DNA of 64,000 bases. Source: an uncultured Oscillospiraceae bacterium (lineage in GTDB: Bacteria; Bacillota; Clostridia; Oscillospirales; Oscillospiraceae). Under the pieces are notes generated by a model. That model was not told where the DNA came from, did no database searches, and worked only from the letters and a program-made list of their open reading frames with translations. This document shows, one piece after another, positions 15,351-23,694 of the stretch; position 1 is the first letter of the stretch, and every line of letters starts with the position of its first letter. The DNA is taken from positions 1 through 64,000 of the forward strand of contig CAKTPM010000002.1 in NCBI GenBank assembly GCA_934591705.1, read 5' to 3'. A program made the translations under genes and the position numbers.

Positions 15351-15379
15351 TTGACAACCGCCGGCAATTTTTGTATAAT
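15351..15379 (+). promoter_or_regulatory. consensus sigma-A promoter of the M20 gene
   Basis: TTGACA (15351-15356) and TATAAT (15374-15379) with exactly 17 nt spacing. Confidence 0.85.
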
Positions 15380-15422
15380 GCGGGGACTTTCTATAGAATC
15401 ACTCCCAAGGAGGCAGAAAGAT

Positions 15423-16601
15423 ATGGACATTCGGAAAAGAGCAGAGGAGCTGGAGGGCGAGATCATAGAGCTGCGCCGCTGGCTGCACCGGCACGCAGAG
15501 CTCTCCTGGCAGGAGCACGAGTCCACGGAGTTCATTGTGAAGTACTTGGAGCAGCTGGGTCTGCCGGTCCACCGCTATGAGGGGCACACGGGCTGCTGGA
15601 CCATGATCGAGGGGGGCAAGGCCGGCCCGGGCAGCCGGACCATCTTGCTGCGGGCCGACTTTGACGCCCTGCCCCTCACCGAGGAGACGGGCCTGCCCTT
15701 TGCCAGCATCAATGAGGGCGTTTTCCACGGCTGCGGCCACGACACCCACGCGGCCATGCTGCTGGTGGCCTGCAAAATGCTCCTGGAGCTTCGGGACTCG
15801 CTGGGCGGCAATGTGAAGATCCTCTTCCAGGCGGCGGAGGAGACCGCTATCGGCGCCAAGTATTATGTGGAGCAGGGCATCTTGGAGGGCGTGGATGCGG
15901 CCTACGGCTGCCACATCTCCACCGGGCTTCCCTGCGGCACCTTCACGGTCATGGAGGGCCCCCACAGCACCGCCACCGACGAGTTCACCATCCGAGTGCA
16001 GGGCCTGGGCTGCCACGGCGGAAAGCCCCATCTCGGCCGGGACGCCCTGGTGGCGGCCTGCGCCATCGTATCCGCCCTGCAGACCATCGTATCCCGGATG
16101 ACGGATTCCATGGAGTCCCTGGTGATCACCGTGGGCACCCTGCACAGCGGCTCGGCCTACAATGTGGTGGCCGACAGCGCGGTGATGACGGGCACGGTGC
16201 GCACCTACTCCCGGGAGGTGCGCCAGGGTGTCCCCGAGAAAATGCGCCAGGTGGCGGAGTCTGTCGCCGCGGCCTACGGCTGCACCGCCCAGGTGGAATA
16301 CCAGTGCAAGACGGGGTCCGTTGTCCACGATGATCCGGAGATGATCCGGCTCGCCCGCAATGCGGTGACCAAGCTCTTCGGCGCGGACGCGCTGGTCAAG
16401 GCCGGCCCCATGGGCGGCGGGGACGACTTTGCCTACTACAGCGAGCGGGTGCCCGGCATCTATGCCGACCTGGGCGCCGCGCCGGATGCCTCCCAGGGGG
16501 AGATCTACGATCTTCATCACCCCAAGGTCCGCTTCAACGAGGACGCCCTGAAGTGCGGCACGGCCATGCATGTGCAGATGGCGGTGGACTTCCTTTCATG
16601 A
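15423..16601 (+). CDS. M20 family amidohydrolase
   Basis: This 392-residue metallopeptidase-fold enzyme carries LRRWLHRHAELSWQE, ADFDALPLTEETGLPFAS and GCGHDTHAAML (metal ligands), then FQAAEET and GCHGGKPHLGRDA in the lid domain, and GGGDDFAYY near the C-terminus. This matches the hippurate hydrolase/N-acyl amino acid deacylase group, which cleaves N-acyl or N-carbamoyl amino acids in the cytosol. The substrate is not determined. ATG 15423 has AGGAGG about 10 nt upstream; the frame extends further up through the promoter. Confidence 0.9.
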   Translation: MDIRKRAEELEGEIIELRRWLHRHAELSWQEHESTEFIVKYLEQLGLPVHRYEGHTGCWTMIEGGKAGPGSRTILLRADFDALPLTEETGLPFASINEGVFHGCGHDTHAAMLLVACKMLLELRDSLGGNVKILFQAAEETAIGAKYYVEQGILEGVDAAYGCHISTGLPCGTFTVMEGPHSTATDEFTIRVQGLGCHGGKPHLGRDALVAACAIVSALQTIVSRMTDSMESLVITVGTLHSGSAYNVVADSAVMTGTVRTYSREVRQGVPEKMRQVAESVAAAYGCTAQVEYQCKTGSVVHDDPEMIRLARNAVTKLFGADALVKAGPMGGGDDFAYYSERVPGIYADLGAAPDASQGEIYDLHHPKVRFNEDALKCGTAMHVQMAVDFLS

Positions 16602-16635
16602 CCGGCGCCCCGGGGCAAAGCTCTACACATAGACC

Positions 16636-16668
16636 AAGGCCGGGGCACGGCAGTGCCCCGGCCTTTTA
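16636..16668. terminator. bidirectional terminator between M20 and MATE genes
   Basis: A 13-bp stem AAGGCCGGGGCAC with GGCA loop and T tail. Confidence 0.85.
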
Positions 16669-16688
16669 TTAAGCAAAATTCTAATTTG

Positions 16689-18161
16689 TCAGCGCTGTTT
16701 CTCCGGGACGGCGGCGCCCCGCTTTTTGCCCTGTACGCCGAATAGATACCGCACCGTCGGATAGAGCAGCGAGACGAGGGCCAGGAGCCATGCTCCCGGG
16801 TCGCCGAAGCACAGGGCGATGTACGCCCCCACGGAGGCCGACGAGTCGATGGCCCCGCCGTTCACCAGCGGCGGCACAAGGGCGCAGATCAGCACCCGGG
16901 CCACCAGCTCAGCGCAGCCGGCCACCAGGGTATACTCTGCATGCCCGACGCCCTGAACGCCGCCTCTGAGAACGAACAGCAGCATCAGCAGGAAGTAGAG
17001 GGACAGGTCCACATAGAGATAGAGGTTCCCGTAGCGGATCGTGGCCTCGGTGATCTTGTCCGCGCTCATGAAGATATACTGGTAGGCGCCGTTTACCGTC
17101 AAGAGCAGCCCCAGGCCGCCCAGAATGAGATACATGACAAGGCCGATGAGGATGCTCTTTACCGTCCCGCGGCGGATCCGGTCCTGTCTGCCGGCCCCCA
17201 GGTTCTGCGCATGGAAGCTGACAACAGCGGTGCTCAGCGCATTCAGCGGACACATGAGGAAGTTATTGAGCTTGTTGGCGGCGCCGAAGCCGTTCTGGGC
17301 GGGATTCCCGGCGGTCATGATGCCGTCTTGCCCGATGTCAAAGCTCACCAGCGCCCGCTGCATCACGATGATCCCGATGGCCAGCACCGAAAACTGCAGG
17401 CCCATGGGAATGCCCTGCTTCAGGTGCCGTGCATAAAAGGAGCGGTCCGCCCGGAAATCCTCCCGGGAGGGATGGAGCTCGGGGTATTTTCTAACGGCGT
17501 AGAGGAGGCACATGACGGCGCTCAGCGCCTGGGCCAGCACGGTAGCCGCCGCCGCGCCGACGACCCCCAGCTTGAGCACAAGGATGAAAAAGAGATCCAG
17601 CCCGATGTTCAGCACCGTGGAGAACAAAAGGAAGAGGAGCGGCGTTGTCGCGTCACCTAAGCTCCGCAGAACGGAGCAGATCAGATTGTAGTAGAACTGC
17701 GCGAAGATGCCCAGGAGGACCACCAGCGAATAGTGGTAGGCGGCCTGCCAGACGCCGGGATTGGCCTCAGAGAGGCCGATAAACCGCAGGAGCGGCCCCA
17801 GGGTCAAAATGGCGATAACCGTCAGGACAAGCGACATGATGCAGCCCAAAACCAGCTGGGTCCCGAAGGAGCTTCTCACCCCGGCCTTATTGCCGCAGCC
17901 GGCCAATATTGAGCTCACCACCGAAAACCCGGCGGTGCAGCCCACTGCAAATTGCAGGAATATGAAGAGGATGGGGAATACATCGTTCACGCCTGCAATT
18001 TCATCCACGCTGAGGGTCTGCCCGCAGATGGCGGCATCGCTGATGGTATAGACCTGCTGCAGCAGGTAGGAGAGGACGATGGGCACCGAAAATTTGAAGA
18101 TCACCCGGCCCTCGCTGCCGGAAAGAAAGTCCACCGACGGTTTTTTCCTTAGCTTTAACAT
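16689..18161 (-). CDS. MATE family efflux transporter
   Basis: This 490-residue protein has about twelve hydrophobic segments in two halves. The typical N-terminal MATE segment reads KFSVPIVLSYLLQQVYTISDAAICGQ, and LRSLGDATTPLLFLLF and GNPAQNGFGAANKLNNF lie further on. The family exports drugs or metabolites in exchange for Na+ or H+. ATG at 18161 has AGAAGGG 6 nt upstream and is preferred to an ATG 21 nt further out. It stands alone between terminators. Substrate is unknown. Confidence 0.9.
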   Translation of the reverse strand: MLKLRKKPSVDFLSGSEGRVIFKFSVPIVLSYLLQQVYTISDAAICGQTLSVDEIAGVNDVFPILFIFLQFAVGCTAGFSVVSSILAGCGNKAGVRSSFGTQLVLGCIMSLVLTVIAILTLGPLLRFIGLSEANPGVWQAAYHYSLVVLLGIFAQFYYNLICSVLRSLGDATTPLLFLLFSTVLNIGLDLFFILVLKLGVVGAAAATVLAQALSAVMCLLYAVRKYPELHPSREDFRADRSFYARHLKQGIPMGLQFSVLAIGIIVMQRALVSFDIGQDGIMTAGNPAQNGFGAANKLNNFLMCPLNALSTAVVSFHAQNLGAGRQDRIRRGTVKSILIGLVMYLILGGLGLLLTVNGAYQYIFMSADKITEATIRYGNLYLYVDLSLYFLLMLLFVLRGGVQGVGHAEYTLVAGCAELVARVLICALVPPLVNGGAIDSSASVGAYIALCFGDPGAWLLALVSLLYPTVRYLFGVQGKKRGAAVPEKQR

Positions 18162-18246
18162 CTTTATCCCTTCTATGCGCATAGATTATAAAAGGATACC
18201 CGGCGGCCGGACAGGCGCTCAGGGGCGCCGGGTTCGGCCAAAAGAA

Positions 18247-18280
18247 CGGTCACACCATTCTTCGGAATGGTGTGACCGGT
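18247..18280. terminator. strong hairpin downstream of ppdK
   Basis: A 14-bp perfect stem CGGTCACACCATTC with TTCG tetraloop. T6 follows on the plus strand; on the minus strand the tail is TTCTTTT, so it probably ends ppdK transcription. Confidence 0.8.
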
Positions 18281-18324
18281 TTTTTATGGGATTCTCTTGC
18301 CTTGCGGATGCCCGACGGGGAGAA

Positions 18325-20961
18325 TTACATCTCCTTGATGGCGGCCTGCGCGGCGGCCAGACGGGCGATGGGCACGCGGAAGGGGCTGCAGGACACATAA
18401 TCCAGGCCCACCTTGTGGCAGAACTCCACGGAGGAGGGGTCGCCGCCGTGCTCGCCGCAGATGCCCAGATGGATGTCGGGGCGGGTGGCGCGGCCCATCT
18501 TGCAGGCCATGTCCACCAGCTTGCCCACGCCTACCTGGTCCAGGCGGGCGAAGGGATCGCTCTCATAGATCTTGGCCTCGTAGTAGGCAGGCAGGAACTT
18601 GCCGGCATCGTCACGGCTGAAGCCGAAGGTCATCTGGGTCAGGTCGTTGGTGCCGAAGGAGAAGAACTCGGCCTCCTTGGCGATCTCGTCGGCGGTAAGG
18701 GCGGCCCGGGGGATCTCAATCATGGTGCCCACCAGGTACTTCATCTTGACGCCGGCCTTCTTCAGCTCCTCATCGGCGGTCTTGACGACGATATCCTTGA
18801 CGAACTTCAGCTCCTTGACCTCGCCCACCAGGGGGATCATGATCTCGGGGACCATGTTCCAGTCGGCATGGCGGCCCTGGACATTGATGGCGGCGCGGAT
18901 GACGGCACGGGTCTGCATCTCGGCGATCTCGGGGAAGGTAACGGCCAGACGGCAGCCGCGATGGCCCATCATGGGGTTGAACTCATGCAGAGAGGCGATG
19001 ATGTCCTTGATCTGCTGCACGGTCTTGCCCTGGGTCTTGGCCAGCTGGGCGATCTCCTCCTCGGTGTTGGGCACGAACTCGTGCAGGGGAGGATCCAGGA
19101 AGCGGATGGTGACGGGGCAGCCCTCCATGGCCTCATAGATGCCCTCGAAGTCACCCTGCTGCATGGGCAGGAGCTTGTTGAGAGCGGCGGCGCGCTCCTC
19201 CTTGGTGTCGGAGCAGATCATCTCGCGGATGGCGGCGATGCGCTCGCCTTCGAAGAACATATGCTCGGTGCGGCAAAGGCCGATGCCCTGGGCGCCCAGG
19301 GAGCGGGCACGGGCAGCGTCAGCCGGGGTGTCGGCATTGGTGCGGACCTTCAGGCGGCGATATTTGTCCGCCCAGCCCATGATGCGGCCGAACTCGCCGC
19401 CGATGGTGGCGTCCACGGTGGGCATAGCACCGTCATAGATGCAGCCGGTGGAGCCGTCCAAGCTCAGCCAGTCGCCCTCATGGTAGGTTTTGCCGGAGAG
19501 GGTGAAGTGCTTGTTCTCCTCGTCCATGACGATGGCGGAGCAGCCGGAAACGCAGCACTCGCCCATACCGCGGGCCACAACGGCCGCGTGGGAGGTCATG
19601 CCGCCGCGGACGGTGAGGATGCCCTGGGCGGCCTTCATGCCCTCGATGTCCTCGGGGGAGGTCTCCAGGCGGACCAGGATGACCTTCTCGCCGCGGTCAG
19701 CCCAGGCCTTGGCGTCCTCAGCGGTGAAGACGATCTTGCCGCAGGCGGCGCCGGGGGAGGCGGGCAGGGCCTTGCCCACGGGCTGGGCCTTCTTCAGGGC
19801 CTCGGCATCGAACTGGGGATGGAGCAGGGTGTCCAGGTTCCGGGGGTCGATCATGGCCACGGCCTTCTTCTCGTCGATCATGCCCTCGTCCACCAGGTCG
19901 CAGGCGATCTTCAGAGCGGCGGCGGCGGTGCGCTTGCCGCTGCGGCACTGGAGCATGTAGAGCTTGCCGTTCTCCACGGTGAACTCCATGTCCTGCATGT
20001 CGCGGTAGTGATCCTCCAGCGTGTCGCAGACCTTCACGAAGTCGGCATAGGCCTGGGGGAAGAGCTCCTCCATCTGGGAGATGGGCATGGGGGTGCGCAC
20101 ACCGGCCACCACATCCTCGCCCTGGGCGTTGGTGAGGAACTCGCCCATGAGCTTCTTCTCGCCGGTGGCGGGGTTGCGGGTGAAGGCAACGCCGGTGCCG
20201 GAGTTCTCGTTGAGGTTGCCGAAGACCATGGGCATCACATTGACGGCGGTGCCCCAGGAATAGGGGATGTCATTATCCCGGCGATAGATGTTGGCACGGG
20301 GGTTATCCCAGGAGCGGAACACGGCGCGGATGGCCTCGTAGAGCTGCACCTTGGGGTCGGAGGGGAAGTCGGAGCCGATCTGCTTTTTGTACTCGGCCTT
20401 GAACTGCTCGGCCAGCTCCTTGAGGTCGGCGGCGTCCAGCTCCACATCCAGCTGCACGCCCTTGCGGGCCTTCATCTGGTCGATGAGGGCCTCGAAGTAC
20501 TTCTTGCCCACCTCCATGACCACATCGGAGAACATCTGAATGAAGCGGCGATAGGAGTCATATACGAAGCGCTCGAACTTGGGATCGGGGTTGCCCTTGA
20601 TCATGGCGGCCACCACATCCTCGTTGAGGCCCAGGTTCAGGATGGTATCCATCATACCGGGCATGGAGGCGCGGGCGCCGGAGCGCACGGACACCAGCAG
20701 GGGATTCTGCAGATCGCCAAACTTCTTGCCGTTGATCTTCTCCATGGTCTCCACATATTCCATGATCTCGGCCATGATCTCATCGTTGATCCTGCGGCCG
20801 TCCTCATAGTACTGGGTGCAGGCCTCGGTGGTGATGGTGAAGCCCTGGGGCACAGGCAGACCGATGTGGGTCATCTCGGCCAGGTTGGCACCCTTGCCGC
20901 CCAGCAGCTCACGCATAGTGGCGTTGCCCTCGGTGAACAGATAGCAATACTTTTTACTCAT
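18325..20961 (-). CDS. ppdK: pyruvate, phosphate dikinase
   Basis: This 878-residue enzyme has the full three-domain layout: an N-terminal nucleotide-binding domain (GGKGANLAEM), the central phospho-histidine domain with GGMTSHAAVVARGMG (catalytic His near residue 450), and a C-terminal TIM barrel with LGAQGIGLCRTEHMFF and GICGEHGGDPSSVEFC (catalytic Cys). It interconverts pyruvate + ATP + Pi with PEP + AMP + PPi. The start is supported by GGAGG 10 nt upstream. It is monocistronic. Its codon use is regular, suggesting high expression. Confidence 0.97.
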   Translation of the reverse strand: MSKKYCYLFTEGNATMRELLGGKGANLAEMTHIGLPVPQGFTITTEACTQYYEDGRRINDEIMAEIMEYVETMEKINGKKFGDLQNPLLVSVRSGARASMPGMMDTILNLGLNEDVVAAMIKGNPDPKFERFVYDSYRRFIQMFSDVVMEVGKKYFEALIDQMKARKGVQLDVELDAADLKELAEQFKAEYKKQIGSDFPSDPKVQLYEAIRAVFRSWDNPRANIYRRDNDIPYSWGTAVNVMPMVFGNLNENSGTGVAFTRNPATGEKKLMGEFLTNAQGEDVVAGVRTPMPISQMEELFPQAYADFVKVCDTLEDHYRDMQDMEFTVENGKLYMLQCRSGKRTAAAALKIACDLVDEGMIDEKKAVAMIDPRNLDTLLHPQFDAEALKKAQPVGKALPASPGAACGKIVFTAEDAKAWADRGEKVILVRLETSPEDIEGMKAAQGILTVRGGMTSHAAVVARGMGECCVSGCSAIVMDEENKHFTLSGKTYHEGDWLSLDGSTGCIYDGAMPTVDATIGGEFGRIMGWADKYRRLKVRTNADTPADAARARSLGAQGIGLCRTEHMFFEGERIAAIREMICSDTKEERAAALNKLLPMQQGDFEGIYEAMEGCPVTIRFLDPPLHEFVPNTEEEIAQLAKTQGKTVQQIKDIIASLHEFNPMMGHRGCRLAVTFPEIAEMQTRAVIRAAINVQGRHADWNMVPEIMIPLVGEVKELKFVKDIVVKTADEELKKAGVKMKYLVGTMIEIPRAALTADEIAKEAEFFSFGTNDLTQMTFGFSRDDAGKFLPAYYEAKIYESDPFARLDQVGVGKLVDMACKMGRATRPDIHLGICGEHGGDPSSVEFCHKVGLDYVSCSPFRVPIARLAAAQAAIKEM

Positions 20962-21036
20962 TCGTACGGGTCCTCCAGACTTTCAAAAAATTAACAAAAT
21001 TTATTGTAATTATTGTGTACCCTAATCAGGAAGTTT

Positions 21037-21064
21037 ATTATAGCAGAGATTTTGTCAAAAGCAA
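21037..21064 (-). promoter_or_regulatory. probable ppdK promoter
   Basis: On the minus strand TTGCTT and TATAAT are 16 nt apart in an AT-rich tract. The remaining gap to 21260 holds a GC-rich hairpin near 21176-21196 and no gene. Confidence 0.5.
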
Positions 21065-21260
21065 GGATTTCCAGGGCATTTTTGATAAATTGTAAGTTTT
21101 TACAGAAGTGTATGCCCTTTCCCCCGGCGTTTGCCACATTTTTGTGGTGAAAAACTCGAAATTGCCCGGCTGCTCCGCCGGCGGGCCGCCCGCCGGCAAA
21201 GATGCCGTACTGTTTGCCTCCGCCGGCGCATAGCATGGGAGCGTAAGGGAGTGTTGCGCT

Positions 21261-21509
21261 ATCAAAGAAAGCTTGGAGCAGCGGGCCTGCGATCTGGCCC
21301 TTTACCTGATAGAGAACCGCACCACCGTGCGCGCCGCGGCCCGGAAGTTCGGCCTGAGCAAGTCCACGGTCCACAAGGACCTCTCCCAGCGCCTGCCCCT
21401 CTGCGACAGGCCGCTGTACCTGGCGGTGAAGGAGGTCCTGGAGCAGAACAAGGCCGAGCGGCACATCCGCGGTGGACTGGCCACCCGCCGAAAATACCGG
21501 GGCGTATGA
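21261..21509 (+). CDS. spoIIID: sporulation regulator SpoIIID, probable ATC start
   Basis: The product contains the SpoIIID helix-turn-helix TTVRAAARKFGLSKSTVHKDL and the basic C-terminal segment AERHIRGGLATRRKY, so it should be the mother-cell DNA-binding regulator acting after sigma-E. Family members start MK-[DE]-x-[IL]-E-[EQ]-R-A; here the aligned codons read ATC AAA GAA AGC TTG GAG CAG CGG, with ATC where Met is expected, and AAGGGAG lies 9 nt before that ATC. The only other in-frame start is TTG at 21273, which has no good ribosome site. I therefore give 21261, with 21273 as the conservative alternative. At 82 residues it is slightly short for the family. A CATAGCAT element at 21229-21236 resembles a sigma-E -10 box. 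Confidence 0.9.
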   Translation: MKESLEQRACDLALYLIENRTTVRAAARKFGLSKSTVHKDLSQRLPLCDRPLYLAVKEVLEQNKAERHIRGGLATRRKYRGV

Positions 21510-21621
21510 GGATAAGGAAAAGGGGAAGGGGGAAGGCCGCGCCAGCAGGCGCGGCCTCCCCCTTATTACATGGGAGCGCGGTATGAGGGCGCGCCGCCGA
21601 GGTTAGAGGACGGGAAAGCTA

Positions 21622-21651
21622 TTGACAAAGCGGAAAAAGTCTTAGTATAAT
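21622..21651 (+). promoter_or_regulatory. promoter of the AT-richer lipoprotein gene
   Basis: TTGACA (21622-21627) and TATAAT (21646-21651), 18 nt apart, 39 nt before the ATG. Confidence 0.75.
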
Positions 21652-21690
21652 GTTTATACAACTTTTTACATTGTTAAAAGGGGAATACAT

Positions 21691-22533
21691 ATGAAAAAGC
21701 TGCGCTTTTACGAACGATCGCTAAAGAATAAGGGCGGATTAAAAATCCGGGCGGCGGCCTTGGCCTTGGCGGTCATGACCGTTATAGCAACCGGGTGCGG
21801 AAAAGCGAACACAGATGCGCCGGATGCGCCAAATTCGGGGCTTGAGGATGCGGTGAGTAAGGAGAACAAGTCCGGAGAACCCATGACCCCGCTGACGGTG
21901 GAAAACTTGGCCTCCGAGGCGGAAAACCTTGCAAACAAGCTGATTGACAATGGACTGGAGACAACAAGCGAAGATGTAAAGACGGTGTTGCTGCACCTCA
22001 ATAAGACCTCCTTCACGGAGGATGTATATCATTCATTGTTCGATGCCGACGCATACGAGGAGGAGCCAGTAAATGCCTTCCTCAAAAAAGTAACAATTTT
22101 TAACACCAACTGCGCTTATGACAACACCCCGGAAAAAATTGTGGCCTTCCAGGCCTTTTGCAGAAATGAGGTGGGCCATAAGGTGCTGGGGAAATTAGAT
22201 GCCTGCTCCCTGGCAATTGCCGAGGCGGTTTGCAGCGATGCTCATTCCATTGATGAGGATGTCCGGGCAAATTTGAGCCCGTTTTTTGGGCTTTTGGACA
22301 ACGGTTCCAAAATAGAAGTGGGCGGTGAAACATTTTTCATGGATGATCTGGATGACGCAGCGAAAACGCTGCTGATGTATTCCACCACCAGTCTTTTGAA
22401 TTATGTGAAAAATGTTTGCAGCCCGGAGCGCTTGTCAGAGGAGACCAAGGAATTGGCTGATACGACGCATATGTTTGCAAAAGTACTTTGCATGGATGCA
22501 TATATCCGTGTGACCGATTATGCCCGGCCATGA
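21691..22533 (+). CDS. hypothetical lipoprotein, compositionally atypical
   Basis: This 280-residue protein has a long basic n-region (MKKLRFYERSLKNKGG), a hydrophobic core and lipobox VIATGC with Cys near residue 36, so it is predicted as an exported lipoprotein. The mature part is acidic and helical, with scattered cysteines (NTNCAYDN, AFCRNE, DACSLA, EAVCSD, KNVCSP, KVLCMD) that could form disulfides or bind metal. No family was recognised. AAAGGGG precedes the ATG. The coding sequence is visibly less GC-rich and uses more A/T-ending codons than its neighbours, suggesting horizontal acquisition. It lies alone between spoIIID and a convergent lipid kinase gene. Confidence 0.75.
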   Translation: MKKLRFYERSLKNKGGLKIRAAALALAVMTVIATGCGKANTDAPDAPNSGLEDAVSKENKSGEPMTPLTVENLASEAENLANKLIDNGLETTSEDVKTVLLHLNKTSFTEDVYHSLFDADAYEEEPVNAFLKKVTIFNTNCAYDNTPEKIVAFQAFCRNEVGHKVLGKLDACSLAIAEAVCSDAHSIDEDVRANLSPFFGLLDNGSKIEVGGETFFMDDLDDAAKTLLMYSTTSLLNYVKNVCSPERLSEETKELADTTHMFAKVLCMDAYIRVTDYARP

Positions 22534-22593
22534 GGGCGAACCGCGCCAAAAGCGCCGGCCTCATAGAAAAGCAGCGCAAAAGGGCAAAATCGT

Positions 22594-22632
22594 AAAGCAG
22601 CATCCTCCGGCAAGGCCGGGGGATGCTGCTTT
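22594..22632. terminator. hairpin between the lipoprotein and lipid kinase genes
   Basis: AAAGCAGCATCC and its complement enclose a GC-rich inner stem. Short T tracts occur on both sides, so it can serve the two convergent genes. Confidence 0.7.
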
Positions 22633-22664
22633 GACTTATGGTCGCTTCGGCGCGCCGCCGGGGC

Positions 22665-23552
22665 TCACATCATCAGCTCGATGCCCTGGTGGAGGCAGCG
22701 GATATGCACCTCCGGGCTGCTGGGATAGTATTCACCGTCCAGCGACCAGGGCAGCTCGTCATCGGTTTCGATGTCCACCTGCTCCACATGGCGGAAGATG
22801 ATGCCCGGCTCATTGTACTCCATCCGGGAGAGGCCCGTGAGGAGCTGGTTGAGATCCGAGAGGGTCTTGGGCATCCGCAGCAGCAGCAGCTCCAGCCGGC
22901 CGTCATCCATCTGCACCCGGCCCGGGTCCAGCTTCACCAGACCGCCCAGGGAGGTGGAGTTGCACACCGCCCCGAAGATGAAGTTATCCTCAAAGCGCTC
23001 TCCGTCGGCGGTGATGGTGCAACGGTAGGGCCGCAGGGAGTCCAGGGAGTTGATGCCCTCCATGATATACGCCAGGTGGCCCAGGGCGTTTTTTGCCAGC
23101 TGGGAGGCGCTGTAGGACGCCCGGGTAAAGGCCCCGAAGGAGGCCACATAGGTGAAGTGCCGCTCATTGAGCCGCCCCACATCCAGATACCGGGGCCTGC
23201 CGCAGGCGATGGCGGCGGCCGCGGCGTCCGGGTGGGAGGACAGGTGTAAGCTGGCGGCGAAGTCGTTGGTGCTGCCGGCGGGGAGATAGCCGATGGGCGG
23301 ACGCCTGTCCGCCGGGACGCTCATCAGGCCGTTGACCGTCTCGTTGAAGGTGCCGTCGCCGCCGGCACAGACCACCAGGTCGTAATCCGGCCCGCATTCG
23401 GCGGCGGCCTGGGTGGCGTCGCCCCGGGCGCAGGTCACCAGCACCCGCACCAGATAGCCCGCCTGGGAGAACCGGGCCACCGCGTCAAAGAAGGGCGCCA
23501 TGGATTTGGTGCGCCCGGCCCGGGGATTGACGATAAAGAGAAGTTTTTTCAC
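22665..23552 (-). CDS. diacylglycerol kinase family lipid kinase
   Basis: This 295-residue protein has LLFIVNPRAGRTKS at the N-terminus, the catalytic loop VVCAGGDGTFNETVNGLM near residue 60 and LPAGSTNDFA near residue 90, the hallmarks of the YegS/DgkB/BmrU family. These kinases phosphorylate diacylglycerol or related lipids at the membrane face. The start is GTG at 23552, with AAAGGGGG 8 nt upstream; the longer frame is non-coding. It is divergent from the AI-2E-type permease, and their promoters lie 16 bp apart. Confidence 0.9.
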   Translation of the reverse strand: MKKLLFIVNPRAGRTKSMAPFFDAVARFSQAGYLVRVLVTCARGDATQAAAECGPDYDLVVCAGGDGTFNETVNGLMSVPADRRPPIGYLPAGSTNDFAASLHLSSHPDAAAAAIACGRPRYLDVGRLNERHFTYVASFGAFTRASYSASQLAKNALGHLAYIMEGINSLDSLRPYRCTITADGERFEDNFIFGAVCNSTSLGGLVKLDPGRVQMDDGRLELLLLRMPKTLSDLNQLLTGLSRMEYNEPGIIFRHVEQVDIETDDELPWSLDGEYYPSSPEVHIRCLHQGIELMM

Positions 23553-23591
23553 GGAAAAGTCCCCCTTTCGCGTTCTATGTTCCTGTGGGTC

Positions 23592-23620
23592 ATGATAACA
23601 CATCGCTAAATTCTTTGCAA
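23592..23620 (-). promoter_or_regulatory. promoter of the lipid kinase gene
   Basis: Minus-strand TTGCAA and TATCAT, 17 nt apart. Confidence 0.55.
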
Positions 23621-23635
23621 GCGGCGGAAAAGCTC

Positions 23636-23664
23636 TTGCAAAGGAGCCAAAAAATGCGTATAGT
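23636..23664 (+). promoter_or_regulatory. promoter of the AI-2E-type permease gene
   Basis: TTGCAA (23636-23641) and TATAGT (23659-23664), 17 nt apart. Confidence 0.55.
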
Positions 23665-23694
23665 GTAGCTATATCAAAGAAGGGGGCTGCGTCT

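Noticed and set aside
18079..20994. 971-codon open frame opposite ppdK
   Set aside because: It is an exact antisense shadow of ppdK; its translation is a Leu/Gly/His/Val-rich string with no domain, caused by GC-rich third codon positions.
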